This document shows positions 26,733-37,000 of a DNA stretch of 64,000 nucleotides, in pieces. Position numbers and translations under genes: made by a program. Numbering within the stretch: position 1 is the stretch's first letter; every line of letters begins with the position of its first letter. Location of the stretch: positions 3,224,001 to 3,288,000 of the forward strand of contig NZ_CP136693.1 of assembly GCF_032922745.1 (NCBI RefSeq), written 5' to 3'. The stretch is from Marinobacter salarius. Lineage in GTDB: Bacteria; Pseudomonadota; Gammaproteobacteria; Pseudomonadales; Oleiphilaceae. Under the pieces are notes generated by a model, which was not told the DNA's origin, did not search any database, and saw only the letters and a program-made list of their open reading frames with translations.

Positions 26733-28374
26733 CTATTCGCCTCCCATTCGCGTTACTGCCTGGTCGTACCACATCAGCAGCTTAGGATCTTCTTCCAACA
26801 CCTTCTTTGCGATCTTATCCGCAACTTTGGTGATTGTTTCATAGTCACGGTCTTGCCACGCTTTTTTGAATCCTGCGCGGACTGCTTCCAAACGAAAAAC
26901 CTTTAATTTGCTCTTAGTAGATTTGTATTCTTCGAATTCTTTGAGGAGAGCTTTCTCTCGCAGCTTTTCAAGATCACCCGCTTTGCTGGGATCAGGTACG
27001 TACCATTTATCCTTCGCCTTAGCTATGAGACCCGGAGCGTCCTTGCTGAGATTGCGAAGCTCTCTCCAATTGCTGGAAAGGTAGGCGTGAATCTGTTCGG
27101 GGACAGCGCCACTTCCGTCGTAGCGAAGAAAATTTTGTTCTAGTAGAGTAGAAAGCTCTAGCGACATTTCATTCTTATGCCACCCACCAAGCTCTTTTAA
27201 AAATTGGGGATGCAGCTCTTGGAAAGACTGTGGTTTCCTATTTATCTGCTGTTTCAACCATTGGATAGCGGATGCTTCATCTGAAACAAAAAACTCTAGC
27301 TGAAGAGCACCACTTGTAGTTAAGCGCTTCTTATCATATTCGGCTACTTGTTCGGCCAAAAAATACATGCTGTCCCTAACAGGGAAGCGCTGCTCAAGGC
27401 CGCTATAAAATTCAGACGCAGAAATGGGTATGGTCACTCCACGCTGTACGTGAAATGCAACCATTCGGTCAAAGAGTAAAAAGCTCTGTCTTTCCGCAAC
27501 AATCTCTACCTTCTCATTTTTTTCGACGAATACCGGCAATTGGTTTAGATGAGTACGAATAAAATCCCAGACCCCATCTTCTGTACCAGCGATTAATTTG
27601 AAGCGATCCTCGAGTCCGTCATTTGGTTTGTAAGCAGAAATGACAAGATCTTGTTTCACGGATCCAGAAGTATAGTACTCTTGATTTATCGTCCCTTTCT
27701 TCTTATCAAGGGTTCTTACGTCAGCCACTACAAAACCTGCTTGGCTGATCGCTTCCTGAATTGCCGTCCATATAGAATTCTGTGAGTTATGAAATTCAAC
27801 AGTCATCCAGCGTCCGGGTTTAAGTATTTCGTAGCATTTTCTAAAGCAGGATTTCATCAATGCGGTGTAATCAAATACATCCTTTTCTTGCGCCTCGCTC
27901 ACCAGAGCTTCTTTAATGCTATTACTTTTAACACGAAGCCACGCTTCGGTAAGCCCATTCAATTCTGAGTACATAATATTGTGACCAAAGGGAGGGTCAA
28001 TAAAAATGTAATCAATTGAATTTGGTGGTATATTTACAGAAGATAAATCTTGATTGGAGACGATAGCAGATCTTTTCTTAGATCTAAGAGCAGAAATGAC
28101 ATCTTTACTCTTATAAGCCAAAGCTTCGAGTGGGTTCTGCTCGACGGACAGGCCAGGAACATAAAGGGTATTCGCTAGTGGCCCGTTTATTCTACCTCTT
28201 GGGTTGTGGCTATTGACTACGAACCGATTTCTAATGGTTAGGTTTCTGTCAACCATTGAAGTGACTATAAAACGCAGTGCATTTCGAAGCCTATCTGATA
28301 CCGATGCTAATTCGATTTCATTCCAAATAAATGCTAGTACGTTAAGTGTGCGTGGAAAGTAAAATCTGTGATAC
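26733..28374 (-). pseudogene. pglXI: 3' part of pglXI (BREX DNA methyltransferase), split by an IS5-family element
   Basis: This is the C-terminal 547 residues of the BREX adenine-specific methyltransferase. It contains the catalytic DPPFGHNIMYSELNGL (motif IV) and the target-recognition and tail regions ending MWYDQAVTRMGGE. The open frame as it now stands extends into IS5, where an ATG at 28451 gives a misleading start. Excising the element (28379-29534) and one TTAG copy joins ...SLTK to YHRFYFPRTLNV in frame with the 5' part, giving 922 residues. Without motif I from the other half this fragment should be inactive. Its stop is 3 bp before the DUF3696 gene. Confidence 0.9.
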
Positions 28375-28378
28375 TTAG

Positions 28379-29534
28379 GGAGACTCTGAATAAGTCTCAA
28401 AATCAGCGATAATATGGCCATCGCCAACCGCATAGGATTCGTTGCCACCATGGATCAGATCACTTTCTCCGAAGCTGAGTACCAGACCAAGAAGCGCAAG
28501 ACGCGTCGCGAGATCTTTCTGGAACGGATGGACAAGCTGATTCCGTGGAAGCAGTTGGAGAAGAAGGTAGCCCGTTATTACCCCAAGGGTCAGAACGGTC
28601 GGCCTCCGTATCCGCTGCCTGCCATGCTTCGAGTTCACTGCATGCAGTTGTTCTATAACCTGAGCGACCCGGCGATGGAAGACGCTCTTTACGAGATCGA
28701 ATCCATGCGCCACTTCGCTGGCCTGAAGCTGGACCGCTTGCCGGACGAGACCACCATTCTCAACTTCCGGCATTTCCTGGAGCAGCACGGTCTTGGCAAG
28801 GCGCTGTTTAAAGAGGTGAATAAACACTTGGAGAAGAACGGCCTGATGCTGCGTGAAGGCAGCATCGTAGATGCCACCATTATTTCTGCTCCAAGCTCCA
28901 CCAAGAACAGCACTGGCAAGCGCGATCCTGAAATGCACCAGACCAGAAAGGGCAACGAATGGCACTTCGGCATGAAGATGCACATTGGTGTCGACGATAC
29001 GCTTGGCCTGATTCATAGCATCGATACCACCGCTGCCAACGTGCACGACATCGTGCCCACCGACAAGCTGCTGCACGGTGAAGAGCAACGGGTCTTCGGC
29101 GATGCCGGGTACCTTGGCATTCAGAAGCGGGATGAGCATAAGCACCGTGAAAACGTCTCCTGGTTCATTGCCAAACGGCCTGGCACCCGGAAGAAGCTGG
29201 ATGCTGACAAGCTGAAAGCCGAGAAAATCAAAGCCAGTGTTCGTGCCAAAGTGGAGCATCCCTTCCGGTACATTAAACAGGTCTTCGGTTATAGCAAGGT
29301 CCGCTATCGCGGTCTAGCCAAGAACAACAACCGGCTGCATTTGCTGGCCGCGTTCAGCAACCTGCTGATTGGTGAAAAATACATGCTGGCGTAGGGCCAG
29401 TGCGCCTGTTTTTCGCCAAAATGGCGGGAATCGGGCAAGAAACACACAACTAACGGGAAAATAGTGTCTGAATCTTCGATTTTTTGCCGGTTAAACCCAA
29501 GATCGGCAAATATCAGCAGTTATTCAGACCTTCC
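28379..29534 (+). mobile_element. IS5-family insertion sequence inside pglXI, with TTAG target duplication
   Basis: The ends carry imperfect inverted repeats: GGAGACTCTGAATAAGT at 28379 and, read inward from 29534, GGAAGGTCTGAATAACT. The 4-bp flanks TTAG (28375-28378 and 29535-29538) are identical, as expected for IS5-type target sites (YTAR). One transposase gene fills the element on the plus strand, opposite to the BREX operon, so it would also block or reverse transcription across pglXI. Confidence 0.93.
28450..29394 (+). CDS. IS5-family transposase
   Basis: This 314-residue DDE transposase begins MDQITFSEAEYQTKKRKTRRE, the usual IS5-subgroup N-terminus; the frame extends to 28414, but that part is not conserved. 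Motifs visible: an N-terminal DUF772-type helical domain (LPAMLRVHCMQLFYNLSDP), the catalytic Asp in IVDATIISAPSS, HIGVDDTLG, FGDAGYLGIQKR, and the Glu region VEHPFRYIKQVFGYSKVRYRGL. All catalytic regions are present, so excision or further movement is possible. Confidence 0.95.
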   Translation: MDQITFSEAEYQTKKRKTRREIFLERMDKLIPWKQLEKKVARYYPKGQNGRPPYPLPAMLRVHCMQLFYNLSDPAMEDALYEIESMRHFAGLKLDRLPDETTILNFRHFLEQHGLGKALFKEVNKHLEKNGLMLREGSIVDATIISAPSSTKNSTGKRDPEMHQTRKGNEWHFGMKMHIGVDDTLGLIHSIDTTAANVHDIVPTDKLLHGEEQRVFGDAGYLGIQKRDEHKHRENVSWFIAKRPGTRKKLDADKLKAEKIKASVRAKVEHPFRYIKQVFGYSKVRYRGLAKNNNRLHLLAAFSNLLIGEKYMLA

Positions 29535-30661
29535 TTAGTAAGAGACACAAGGTGCAGGCCATCTTTATAAAACCGGTCTGCTTTCGGCAATTCGCTGGTC
29601 GGAACCCAGCATTCACTCTTACCACTTTCCAACTGATAAGCTTTTTTCCTGTCTTCTTGCGTGGCGCTTTTATTGAATCGACGACCGGCGTACTCGTAAT
29701 TCAAATAAACCAGCTCCCTTCTTGGCTTTTTATATATTTCGCCTGTCTCGGGATCGCTAACGGTCGTGAATGCGCGATTCAGAGTCCGCTTTTTCAGTGA
29801 CGTCCCACAATGAGGACAAGGAAACGGATTTTTCTGCTCCCCTTTATTGAGATCTACAGCACCATCCCAGTAATTAAATTCCTTAGAGCAGTTCGAGCAA
29901 ATAAAAACATCGCTCCACACACAGTACTGAATCACTCCCTCCTGCCCATCTTCATTCACAGTTGTGAAATATTTCTTGAATTTTTCCGTAGCTAGTTCAA
30001 GAAGTCTCGCAAACTGCCTCTCAACATCTCTACCATGTAGCTCTGCATTAACATTAGACGCGATAAAGCCTGGTAATACCGAAAGATCTAACAGAATACT
30101 ATGTCGCATACCTATATTCGATTCTATTTCATTGTTAGACAATCGGACGCCGCATTCTCTCGCTGCAATCCCTGTCATGCCAGTACCACAGAATCCATCA
30201 AATACAATGTCACCTGGCTCGGTGTAATGCAGGATATATTGCCTGATAGCCTTTGGTGGGACCTTGGTGTGGTAGGAGTGCGCGTTGTAAATTGGGTCGT
30301 TTTTCCCCTCGCTCACATCGGCTGCAAAGGGCTCACGATGGTAATGATAATCTTTTGACCGCTCAGGTTTCTGCTTCTCCCACTCGGCGATGAAATCTGG
30401 GATCCACGGATTAGGGCATGCTGTGTAGTATGGCGGATCACTAAGATTCAAAATGTCTTCATCATTGCCAATGGGAAAGCCTTCGATCTTACGGAACTCT
30501 GGGTCTTGAAGCTTTTTTCTCAGTTCACCAGAAAAGTGGGCTTGGCGAGCCTCATCGCCTTCAAAAGTAATGCCAAGACAAGTCACTAGACCAGACGAAT
30601 TTTGCTCAACCGACTGCTCTTGCTCAGAAAATAAGTCGTCCATATTCATAACTTGCCCCAA
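29535..30661 (-). pseudogene. pglXI: 5' part of pglXI (BREX type III adenine methyltransferase, DUF1156-like)
   Basis: This is the N-terminal 375 residues of the BREX methyltransferase. It shows a first DPPY-like motif (75-78, DPPYYTACPNPWIPDFI), the SAM-binding motif I VFDGFCGTGMTG (153-164), and a Cys-rich zinc ribbon (CSNC...CPHCG, about 250-285), as in DUF1156-type methyltransferases. The present frame reads 7 codons into IS5 before a stop at 29513. PglX methylates host DNA for self/non-self discrimination, so loss of it should remove BREX methylation. It starts 1 bp after the stop of the GHKL-nuclease gene. Confidence 0.9.
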
Positions 30662-31995
30662 TTATTTGCTAGCTGCGGAATCGCGTGCATTTTGCTCCTG
30701 AGCGTACTTCTTCATACCGTCCCGTAAAATTTCAAGGAAGGTGTGATTTCTACTTTCCGCGTCCGCCACGATAGCGTCAAAAGACACTACAAACGTAGGC
30801 GTTGGAACGATTCGCCCATCAGGATGTGGAGTGTCGTATTCTTGATAAAAGACACTGCCTTTGGAAAAGAGAGGAGCCCATTTTAATTGTCGCAAGCGAA
30901 GAGCCATCGTGTCATTCACCTGCATGACTGCGTAGTACCAAATTCTCTGGATATTAGGACAGTGCTCCACCAATTTTACAGCTCGATCAAGCAATTGATT
31001 GATCGCGTATATATTATCCTTCTCGTCATCGGTCTTTTTCTTGATCTCGACAACAACTACATCCACCGCCTTTGCGTCAGCTGGATCTGCAGAGAAAATC
31101 ATTGCGATATCCGGTCTTCCATCCTCTGCCGTATACTCTCCACCGAGTCGTACTGCGTTGATAACAGAATCCATCCTTTTCTCGCTTAGAATCGTTTGAA
31201 AAACCATGAACTTGTCATCCAATAGCCAGGCGTTGTTCTGGTATAGCTCGGACGCGATTGATTCCTGACCAAATTCCTTATAGCGAGGGACAATTAGATT
31301 ATGTATATCCGCTTCGGCGTTTTGATCCGACATTTCCTTCATGCGGCCTATAATTTTCTCTCGGTAAAGCACATATTCGGTCAGCGTTCGAGAGGACAAT
31401 TCGAGTGATTTTTCGTAAGCAGCATCGCTAAGCGTTTCACATTGAAGAACTTCTTTCTGAACACGGAAAAATTTTTGCTGAGCAACGGTCAACGCGTCAT
31501 CTTGGTCTATAAGCCCAACTGTATCTTGTTCAAAGTATCCCAATAAATGTGGAAACGTTTTTTCAAACTGAGCTTTGGTTTTTTCATTTCTTTCGTTAAT
31601 GATCGGAATCTTTTCCGCCAGTACCCTGCCGAGCTCACGCGTCAAAAATCTATACAGACGAGCTTCCGGTATGCCTTCAGGAAGAACTAGTTTTTGACGT
31701 GAGGTATCTGAACTCGACTGAAAGATCTCAGACTCAAACAAGAACACGCATAGGTACCCGGCTGGAAACGATGAGGCTGGGAGAAGGTTGGCAGGTATAG
31801 TTCGCCCATCAATACTGAAAGCAGTGAGGCTGCTCCCCTTCCCTGTCACTTTCTCGATGTGATAAAGCATGTCTATAGATGTGATTGCGTCTAATGTGTC
31901 ATCTTGAATTGTTACTTTGGCCATCGATGGCAAGTCGTCTTCCGTGACGGTTGTTTTATGAGGGAAGAACTCTTTTTGGGAATTACTCTCCCGGG
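30662..31995 (-). pseudogene. 3' part of a GHKL-ATPase/PD-(D/E)XK nuclease fusion, split by an IS3-family element
   Basis: This is the C-terminal 443 residues of a 629-residue protein (combined length after removing the IS and one CGGG). Near its end, GRPDIAMIF and VDVVVVEIKKK give Asp481...Glu502-x-Lys504 in combined numbering, a clean PD-(D/E)XK nuclease motif, with a preceding conserved-looking NAWLLDDKFMVFQTIL segment. A TTG at 31933 could in principle start a 423-residue nuclease-only product, but there is no good ribosome site. The frame is open through the element boundary, showing that it is the tail of the upstream gene. The stop is immediately before pglXI. Confidence 0.85.
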
Positions 31996-32003
31996 TGTAG
32001 TGG

Positions 32004-32849
32004 TCAACTAATCCCGGACAGTATTTTAAGTTTTTCTTCCGCGACTACAGGTGGCATGCCGTCATTGAATGTATGGGGACGCTGCCGGTTGTAGTAGTCC
32101 ATCAGGTAGTCACCAATATCCTTTCTTGCATCAGGAATCGAGCGGTATCCAAGTGATGGGATCCATTCGCTCTTCAGGCTCCGGAAGACCCGTTCCATAG
32201 GGGAATTATCCCAGCAATTTCCCCGACGACTCATGCTTTGCTCCATGCGGTAACGCCAGAGCCTCTGACGGAATAATCGGCTTGCGTACTGACTGCCCTG
32301 GTCAGAGTGGAACAGAACCCCTGTCGGTTTTCCCCGTTGTTCATACGCGTGATCCAGTGCCTTTACGACCAACTCTGCATCAGGCCGGTCTGATAGCGCC
32401 CAGCCGACCACACGGCGGGCATAGAGATCCAGAACAACCGCAAGATAGCTCCATCGCTGACCAGCCCACACATAGGTGATGTCACCGCACCACGCCTGGT
32501 CTGGGTGGCTGACGCTGAACTCACGATTCAGCCGGTTTGGAATGTCGGGCCTTTCCACAGTGGCCTGTTTGTATGCGTGTGGGCCAGGTTGCTTGCAGAT
32601 CAGTCCCAGCTCACTCATGAGGCGGCGAACCTTGAAGCGTCCGATCACAACGCCTTCCTCATTAAGCATGGCGGTGATCATACGGCTTCCCGCTGAGCTT
32701 CGGCTCTTGCGAAAGATCCGGTTCACATCGGCTCGCAGAGCCACTCGCGTGGCATCCACTACGGACCGCCTCCGGCGATAGTCGTAATAACTGGATCTCG
32801 ACACTTCAAACGCTTTACAGACCATCTCAACCGGCTCCTGCTCACTCAA
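32004..32849 (-). CDS. IS3-family transposase OrfB
   Basis: This 281-residue catalytic part of an IS3-family transposase has an HTH_21 start (VEMVCKAFEVSRSSYYDYRRRR) and an rve integrase core with WCGDITYVWAGQRWSYLAVVLDLYARRVVGW, LFHSDQGSQYASRLF and the Glu in NSPMERVFRSLKSEW. It is probably made mainly as an OrfAB fusion by -1 slippage on the A6G run (32909-32915, minus strand) near the end of orfA, since the -1 frame is open from there into orfB. Confidence 0.95.
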   Translation of the reverse strand: MSEQEPVEMVCKAFEVSRSSYYDYRRRRSVVDATRVALRADVNRIFRKSRSSAGSRMITAMLNEEGVVIGRFKVRRLMSELGLICKQPGPHAYKQATVERPDIPNRLNREFSVSHPDQAWCGDITYVWAGQRWSYLAVVLDLYARRVVGWALSDRPDAELVVKALDHAYEQRGKPTGVLFHSDQGSQYASRLFRQRLWRYRMEQSMSRRGNCWDNSPMERVFRSLKSEWIPSLGYRSIPDARKDIGDYLMDYYNRQRPHTFNDGMPPVVAEEKLKILSGIS

Positions 32850-32857
32850 CTGGTCTA

Positions 32858-33166
32858 TCAGCGCGTACGATTCATCTCGTCCGACATCAAGAGAGCGGTA
32901 GCCTTTTTTAGTATCGATTTCTCCCGTTCCAGCCTCTCACAACGGGCTTCCAATTCCTGGATTCGCTGCTGTTCCGGGGTCATGGCTTTGGACTTGGGTG
33001 TAACACCGCCACGTTCTTCGGAAAGCTGTTTTACCCATCGCCTGAGGGCGTTCTCGCCGACATCTAAAGAGCGACTGGCTTCGGCAACACTGTAGCCCTG
33101 GTCAAGCACCAAACAGGCAGCTTCCTGCTTGAACTCTGGTGTAAAAGATCGTCGTTTTCTGGTCAT
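32858..33166 (-). CDS. IS3-family OrfA
   Basis: This 102-residue OrfA has a helix-turn-helix N-terminus (RRSFTPEFKQEAACLVLDQGYSVAEASRSLDVGENALRRWV) that binds the element ends, and a leucine-zipper-like C-terminus (RIQELEARCERLEREKSILKKA). A slippery CTAAAAAAGG sequence near its end allows the -1 frameshift that yields OrfAB. A truncated copy of the same gene is left at 17893-18098. Confidence 0.93.
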   Translation of the reverse strand: MTRKRRSFTPEFKQEAACLVLDQGYSVAEASRSLDVGENALRRWVKQLSEERGGVTPKSKAMTPEQQRIQELEARCERLEREKSILKKATALLMSDEMNRTR

Positions 33167-33233
33167 CAGACACCTCGCTTATGGTGGCGATATTACCACC
33201 TACGTTGGTGTCCGGAATCATTGAACCACTACA

Positions 33234-33793
33234 CGGGTTGATAGGTCGATTTCTATCCGAAACGGCTTCCCCTCTCTTTTGCGAGCGGCAAACGTTGGAA
33301 GAAATTGCTCTATAATCCTAGACTTAAGTGCGTCGGGCTTCAGGTCTTCATAAGATTTAACCTTCTCCTTAACGAAGCCGGAAAACGTCAACGATGTCCT
33401 GCGGCCCTTCTTCTCCTCGACGGTCTCAATAGGGGCATTACCGTCAAAACCTTTTCTGAACGTGAAATGTCGATAGTTTGTTCCCCAAATACTGGATATT
33501 TCAACTCGCTCAAAATAGTTTAAAAACACAAGGCGGCCCAGGCCTTTATGAAATTTGTCCCTTGGTTTCAAAAGCATTTTGAATCGTTCAAAGTTCTCAT
33601 CGGTAAAGCCGTCGCCGTTGTCCGTAATGGTTATCGTCAGGGTATCGGGCTTGTCGTACGCTTGCAGGTCGATCTCCATTACAATTTCAGTCGCACCAGC
33701 GTCCAGCGAATTCGCCAACGCCTCGAAATAGACCAGTGTCAACGAAGGATTGGGAAAAAACAGCCTTATCGCGCTAGATGCTTCAATTTCCAT
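33234..33793 (-). pseudogene. 5' part of a GHKL-ATPase/PD-(D/E)XK nuclease fusion
   Basis: This is the N-terminal 187 residues. It is a GHKL (Hsp90/MutL/histidine kinase-type) ATPase domain with FEALANSLDAGA (N box, 23-34), ITDNGDGF (G1, 56-63) and HKGLGRLVF (G2, 82-90). It then runs into the IS3-family element and stops after four foreign codons. Reading across the element with one CGGG removed gives EIDLSTR joined to ESNSQKEFFPHK in frame, producing 629 residues with a C-terminal nuclease. The gene lies between brxC and pglXI, about 207 bp after the brxC stop; canonical type III BREX lacks it. Restored, it would resemble ATP-gated nucleases of other defence systems. Confidence 0.85.
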
Positions 33794-33820
33794 GAGATTT
33801 CTCGCCGGAGTCGTAACGGT

Positions 33821-33991
33821 CTAAAATGTTAAATTTCTTAGCTCGGGGCCGCCGCAGCATATTGTAGTTTTGCCAGTTGAGCCTGGCTCATAACTTGACG
33901 CTGCCGCACACAGCAAATGCCCCTGTGTTTGCCCTTCAATAAGGTTTTCAGGGCCGAGTGACGCCTTAAGTTTATGTTCCTGGATGGTCAA
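33821..33991 (-). CDS. Possible small protein between brxC and the GHKL-nuclease gene
   Basis: After the brxC stop the same frame stays open for a further 59 codons, with a TTG at 33991 that could start a 56-residue product containing SLGPENLIEGQTQGHLL and YEPGSTGKTTICCGG. GGAG lies 12 nt before the TTG, a poor spacing. It could instead be the relic of a longer brxC tail or chance. I see no known family. Confidence 0.25.
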   Translation of the reverse strand: MTIQEHKLKASLGPENLIEGQTQGHLLCAAASSYEPGSTGKTTICCGGPELRNLTF

Positions 33992-34000
33992 AGCGCGCAG

Positions 34001-37000
34001 TTACTCCAAAACCAGCCGAACCTTAGCTGGGTCCTTCCCTTTGGTGAGCTGATCAATGTATTCCTCGAAGCGCTTTTTCATTTCTGCCGGCGTGCCTGGG
34101 CCGTCTGTGACCTGCAGGGCCTGTTGTAGCTCCTGCGCATGGATAGTGACTTTGACCAGCCCAGATAAAACCTCCTTTAAGGCGTGGACGATATTACTGT
34201 CCAAGGGCACTGGCAGCTCCTTTGTCTTCATGAAGGCTTCCAGGGGCTCGCGGTCGTCGACTTTCAACAGATCCATATTGGCCTGGGTGATCGGGTCTTC
34301 CAGGTTACTGAGAATTGTCGAGGTCCAGGCTGCCACCATGGCATCGAGCTGGGTTTCCATCTGGTCGATCATCTGGGAGCCTGCCGCTGTATCGGTTTCC
34401 ACCGAAGGCCGAAAATTGCAGTGCGGGCAGACAGGTGATGACTCAAGGTTTTGCTCGGTTAGTGCAAAACAGCTCTTTAATCCCGCCAACCGGTTCTGAT
34501 AGTCGGTGAGTTGTTGCCTGGGCATCAGGTCGATACCGGCCAATTTGAGCAGAGTCTGCAACCGCTGGTCATTCAGCAGACCTGCCTTACGCTTGTCGTC
34601 GTTTACCCCCAGCCGAGCCTTGGTGTGAAGCCCAATATAGGCGACGATGTAGTTTTTTTTGAGGCTAGAGAGCTTGGCACCGATGTCCTGTGATTGGGCC
34701 GACAGCTTGGTCAGGTCCGCTTGTCTGAGCTCATCCAGCACATCCTGCCGGCTGGTCTTCATGCGATCCACCCAGTCATGGTCAGCCGGCAGCACCGTCT
34801 CGGCGCTGGAAAGCCAGAACGCCGTCTGACCATGTTCCATGACGAATTCGCGCAGGGCGTCCAGTTCGTCCAGAATCGTGGCGGCTTTTTCGTGGCTGAC
34901 AACTTCTGACGCGCTGTAACGAAAGTTTTTCAGCTTGCCCGGTGAGGAGTAGGCCTGAAGCGATTCAAAGAAGGTCTTCGCCTCATCCAGTGCGCTAGCC
35001 TGACTGGCCAGATCAGTGCCCGAGAGTAGGTCCAGGCCCCAAAAAGAGAGCCCATCGCGCATCGTCTGCTGAGCCATAACAATGCGCTTGACGATCTGGT
35101 CCACGGCGTGTTGCAGATTTTGCACCGGTTCATCTTTGCCCTGAGTCACGAGTTGAGCCATGCCCGGTGTCATTCCGAGCAGCTCAAACAACGCCTTAAG
35201 CGCAGGCAGGTTCCATTCCTTGGGCTGCTCCAGGTGCTTGAACCGGACCAGTTCATCCATGCTCGCTGCGGCAAGCTGTTGCAGCCCGGTCGCGTCGAAT
35301 TTCTTGCCCGGTATGGCTAGCACGATGTCACCGGAGTAAACCAATGCCGCCATGAGTACAACTGCCCACTCCGGCTCCAGGCGCGCGCCGCCCGGATTCA
35401 TGTATTCAAGCCCGTGATCATCCTGAATGATCTCGCTGCGGTTCACCACCTGGCCATGGCCCTTGGCCTTGATAGCCTCAAGGATCAACTTAGTGTATTT
35501 CGATTTGTAAGGCTCAACCTTCTCCCCGTCCAGTAGTTCCAAGGCGTCTAGCACAGCGGTTGCCTGCCTGGTTCGGTTCTGCCCGGCAATGGCCCTTAAG
35601 GCGTCCTGAGCGGCCTGGGTGCGGTTACTACCCGTAATCAGCACCGAAAAAACCGGGTACTCCGGTGCCTGGTTCTCAAAGTTGGGGGCCAGGCAGAGGC
35701 CTGCAATGGTATTGACAAGGTCGCGGAAATTGATGGTTTCATGGGGCGAAAGGCCAGATAGGTCGCGAACAGATTTGCCCTTGGCCCATTCGGCAATCGA
35801 TTTGGTGCGGCCCTGATAGGCGACTTCGAAGGCACTGGTCATGTGCTTTTGCAGCCACCGGACCAGTTCTTTCAAAAAGCCATTGGCTTTTGATTCATAG
35901 GTGGCCTTGGCATGGCCGGACGATGTGGCCGCAAGGTCGAGGGCAGCTGCATAGCTTTTCAGTGCAGTCTGAAATACCTCGTCCGTGCCTTTCAGTCGGA
36001 AGAAAACCTCGTCATTGGCTTTATCGTCTTTGAAGCGAGGTGGGTCGTTGGGCTGGATAAAATAGAGATAAAAGTCCCTTTGCGGCACGGCCGTGGACCG
36101 TTCGTTGGGAGCTCCAAAAAAGAGATAGCCGGTACGGGCAGCTTTGCGTTCCTGCCAGACCAACTCATGCTGCCAGATTTTATAACCGGTAACGTGTGTT
36201 GGCGTATCCTGACACTCCATCACCCGTTTAAGCGCTTCGTAATAGAAACGATCGAGCTGGTTTTGCCCGAGCGCTTCAGCGCGTTTGTCAATCAGCGCGT
36301 CGAAATCATCGGTCTTTTTCAGGTCCAAATAGAACTGGTGGTTATCCTTGTTCTCTGAAATAAACTGGCCACTGACTGCGCTGTGAATTTTGCGCAAAAC
36401 GGTTTCTACATGGGTTTGCAAATCCTTATCAGGCTCGTCGCTACCCATTTCCGCAATCAGTGGTTCAAACAGACAGAGGCGATCACGCAGTTCTGCGGCC
36501 GACGCCCCGATGGGAGAATATATATCGCCGGTTGTGAGACGGTGTACCGATAGCGCATGAATCAAACGCAGTGCCATGGGTTGATAGCTTTTTGGTGTAA
36601 GCGCATTTTCGATGCGAGACTCCAAGACCTGACTGCACTCAATGACGGCCCGAATTTCGGGGATAGCGCGGAATGATGCATTCTGCTTGAGTGTGTTCCA
36701 GTAGCTGTCAAAGGCAATCAGGCCAGGTTCATCTGCTGGAACCTTTTTGTCCAGAACTCCCTTCATCCCCATGGATAGTGTTTTGAGCACTTCGCGTTTT
36801 TCCACGACAGTAACCCGCTCGAAGGTATCGATGTAATCCGGGTGTACCGGGAATAGACGGACGAATTCGTCCATGCGCTCGTTAAGGCCATCGTAGTATT
36901 TGGCAAAGGGCGTAAGATACTCGCGGATCTTGGCTTGCTGCTCGACGGTCTTTTTAAGCAGGCGTTCGGCCACTACGAATTTGACGTCATTGCGTGCGAT

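Larger units (their letters stand above)
31996..33233 (-). mobile_element. IS3-family insertion sequence inside the GHKL-nuclease gene, with CGGG target duplication
   Basis: The terminal repeats are TGTAGTGGTCAACTAATCCC at 31996 and, on the other strand from 33233, TGTAGTGGTTCAATGATTCC. The flanks CGGG (31992-31995 and 33234-33237) are a 4-bp duplication. The element contains orfA and orfB in the same orientation as the BREX operon. Its right 206 bp are repeated at 17893-18098. Confidence 0.93.

Noticed and set aside
28375..28451. ATG at 28451 as a true start of the pglXI C-terminal half
   Set aside because: The first 25 codons lie in the IS5 left end; the native frame continues from the other side of the element.
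28375..29259. 294-codon minus-strand open frame
   Set aside because: Antisense of the IS5 transposase; no independent support.
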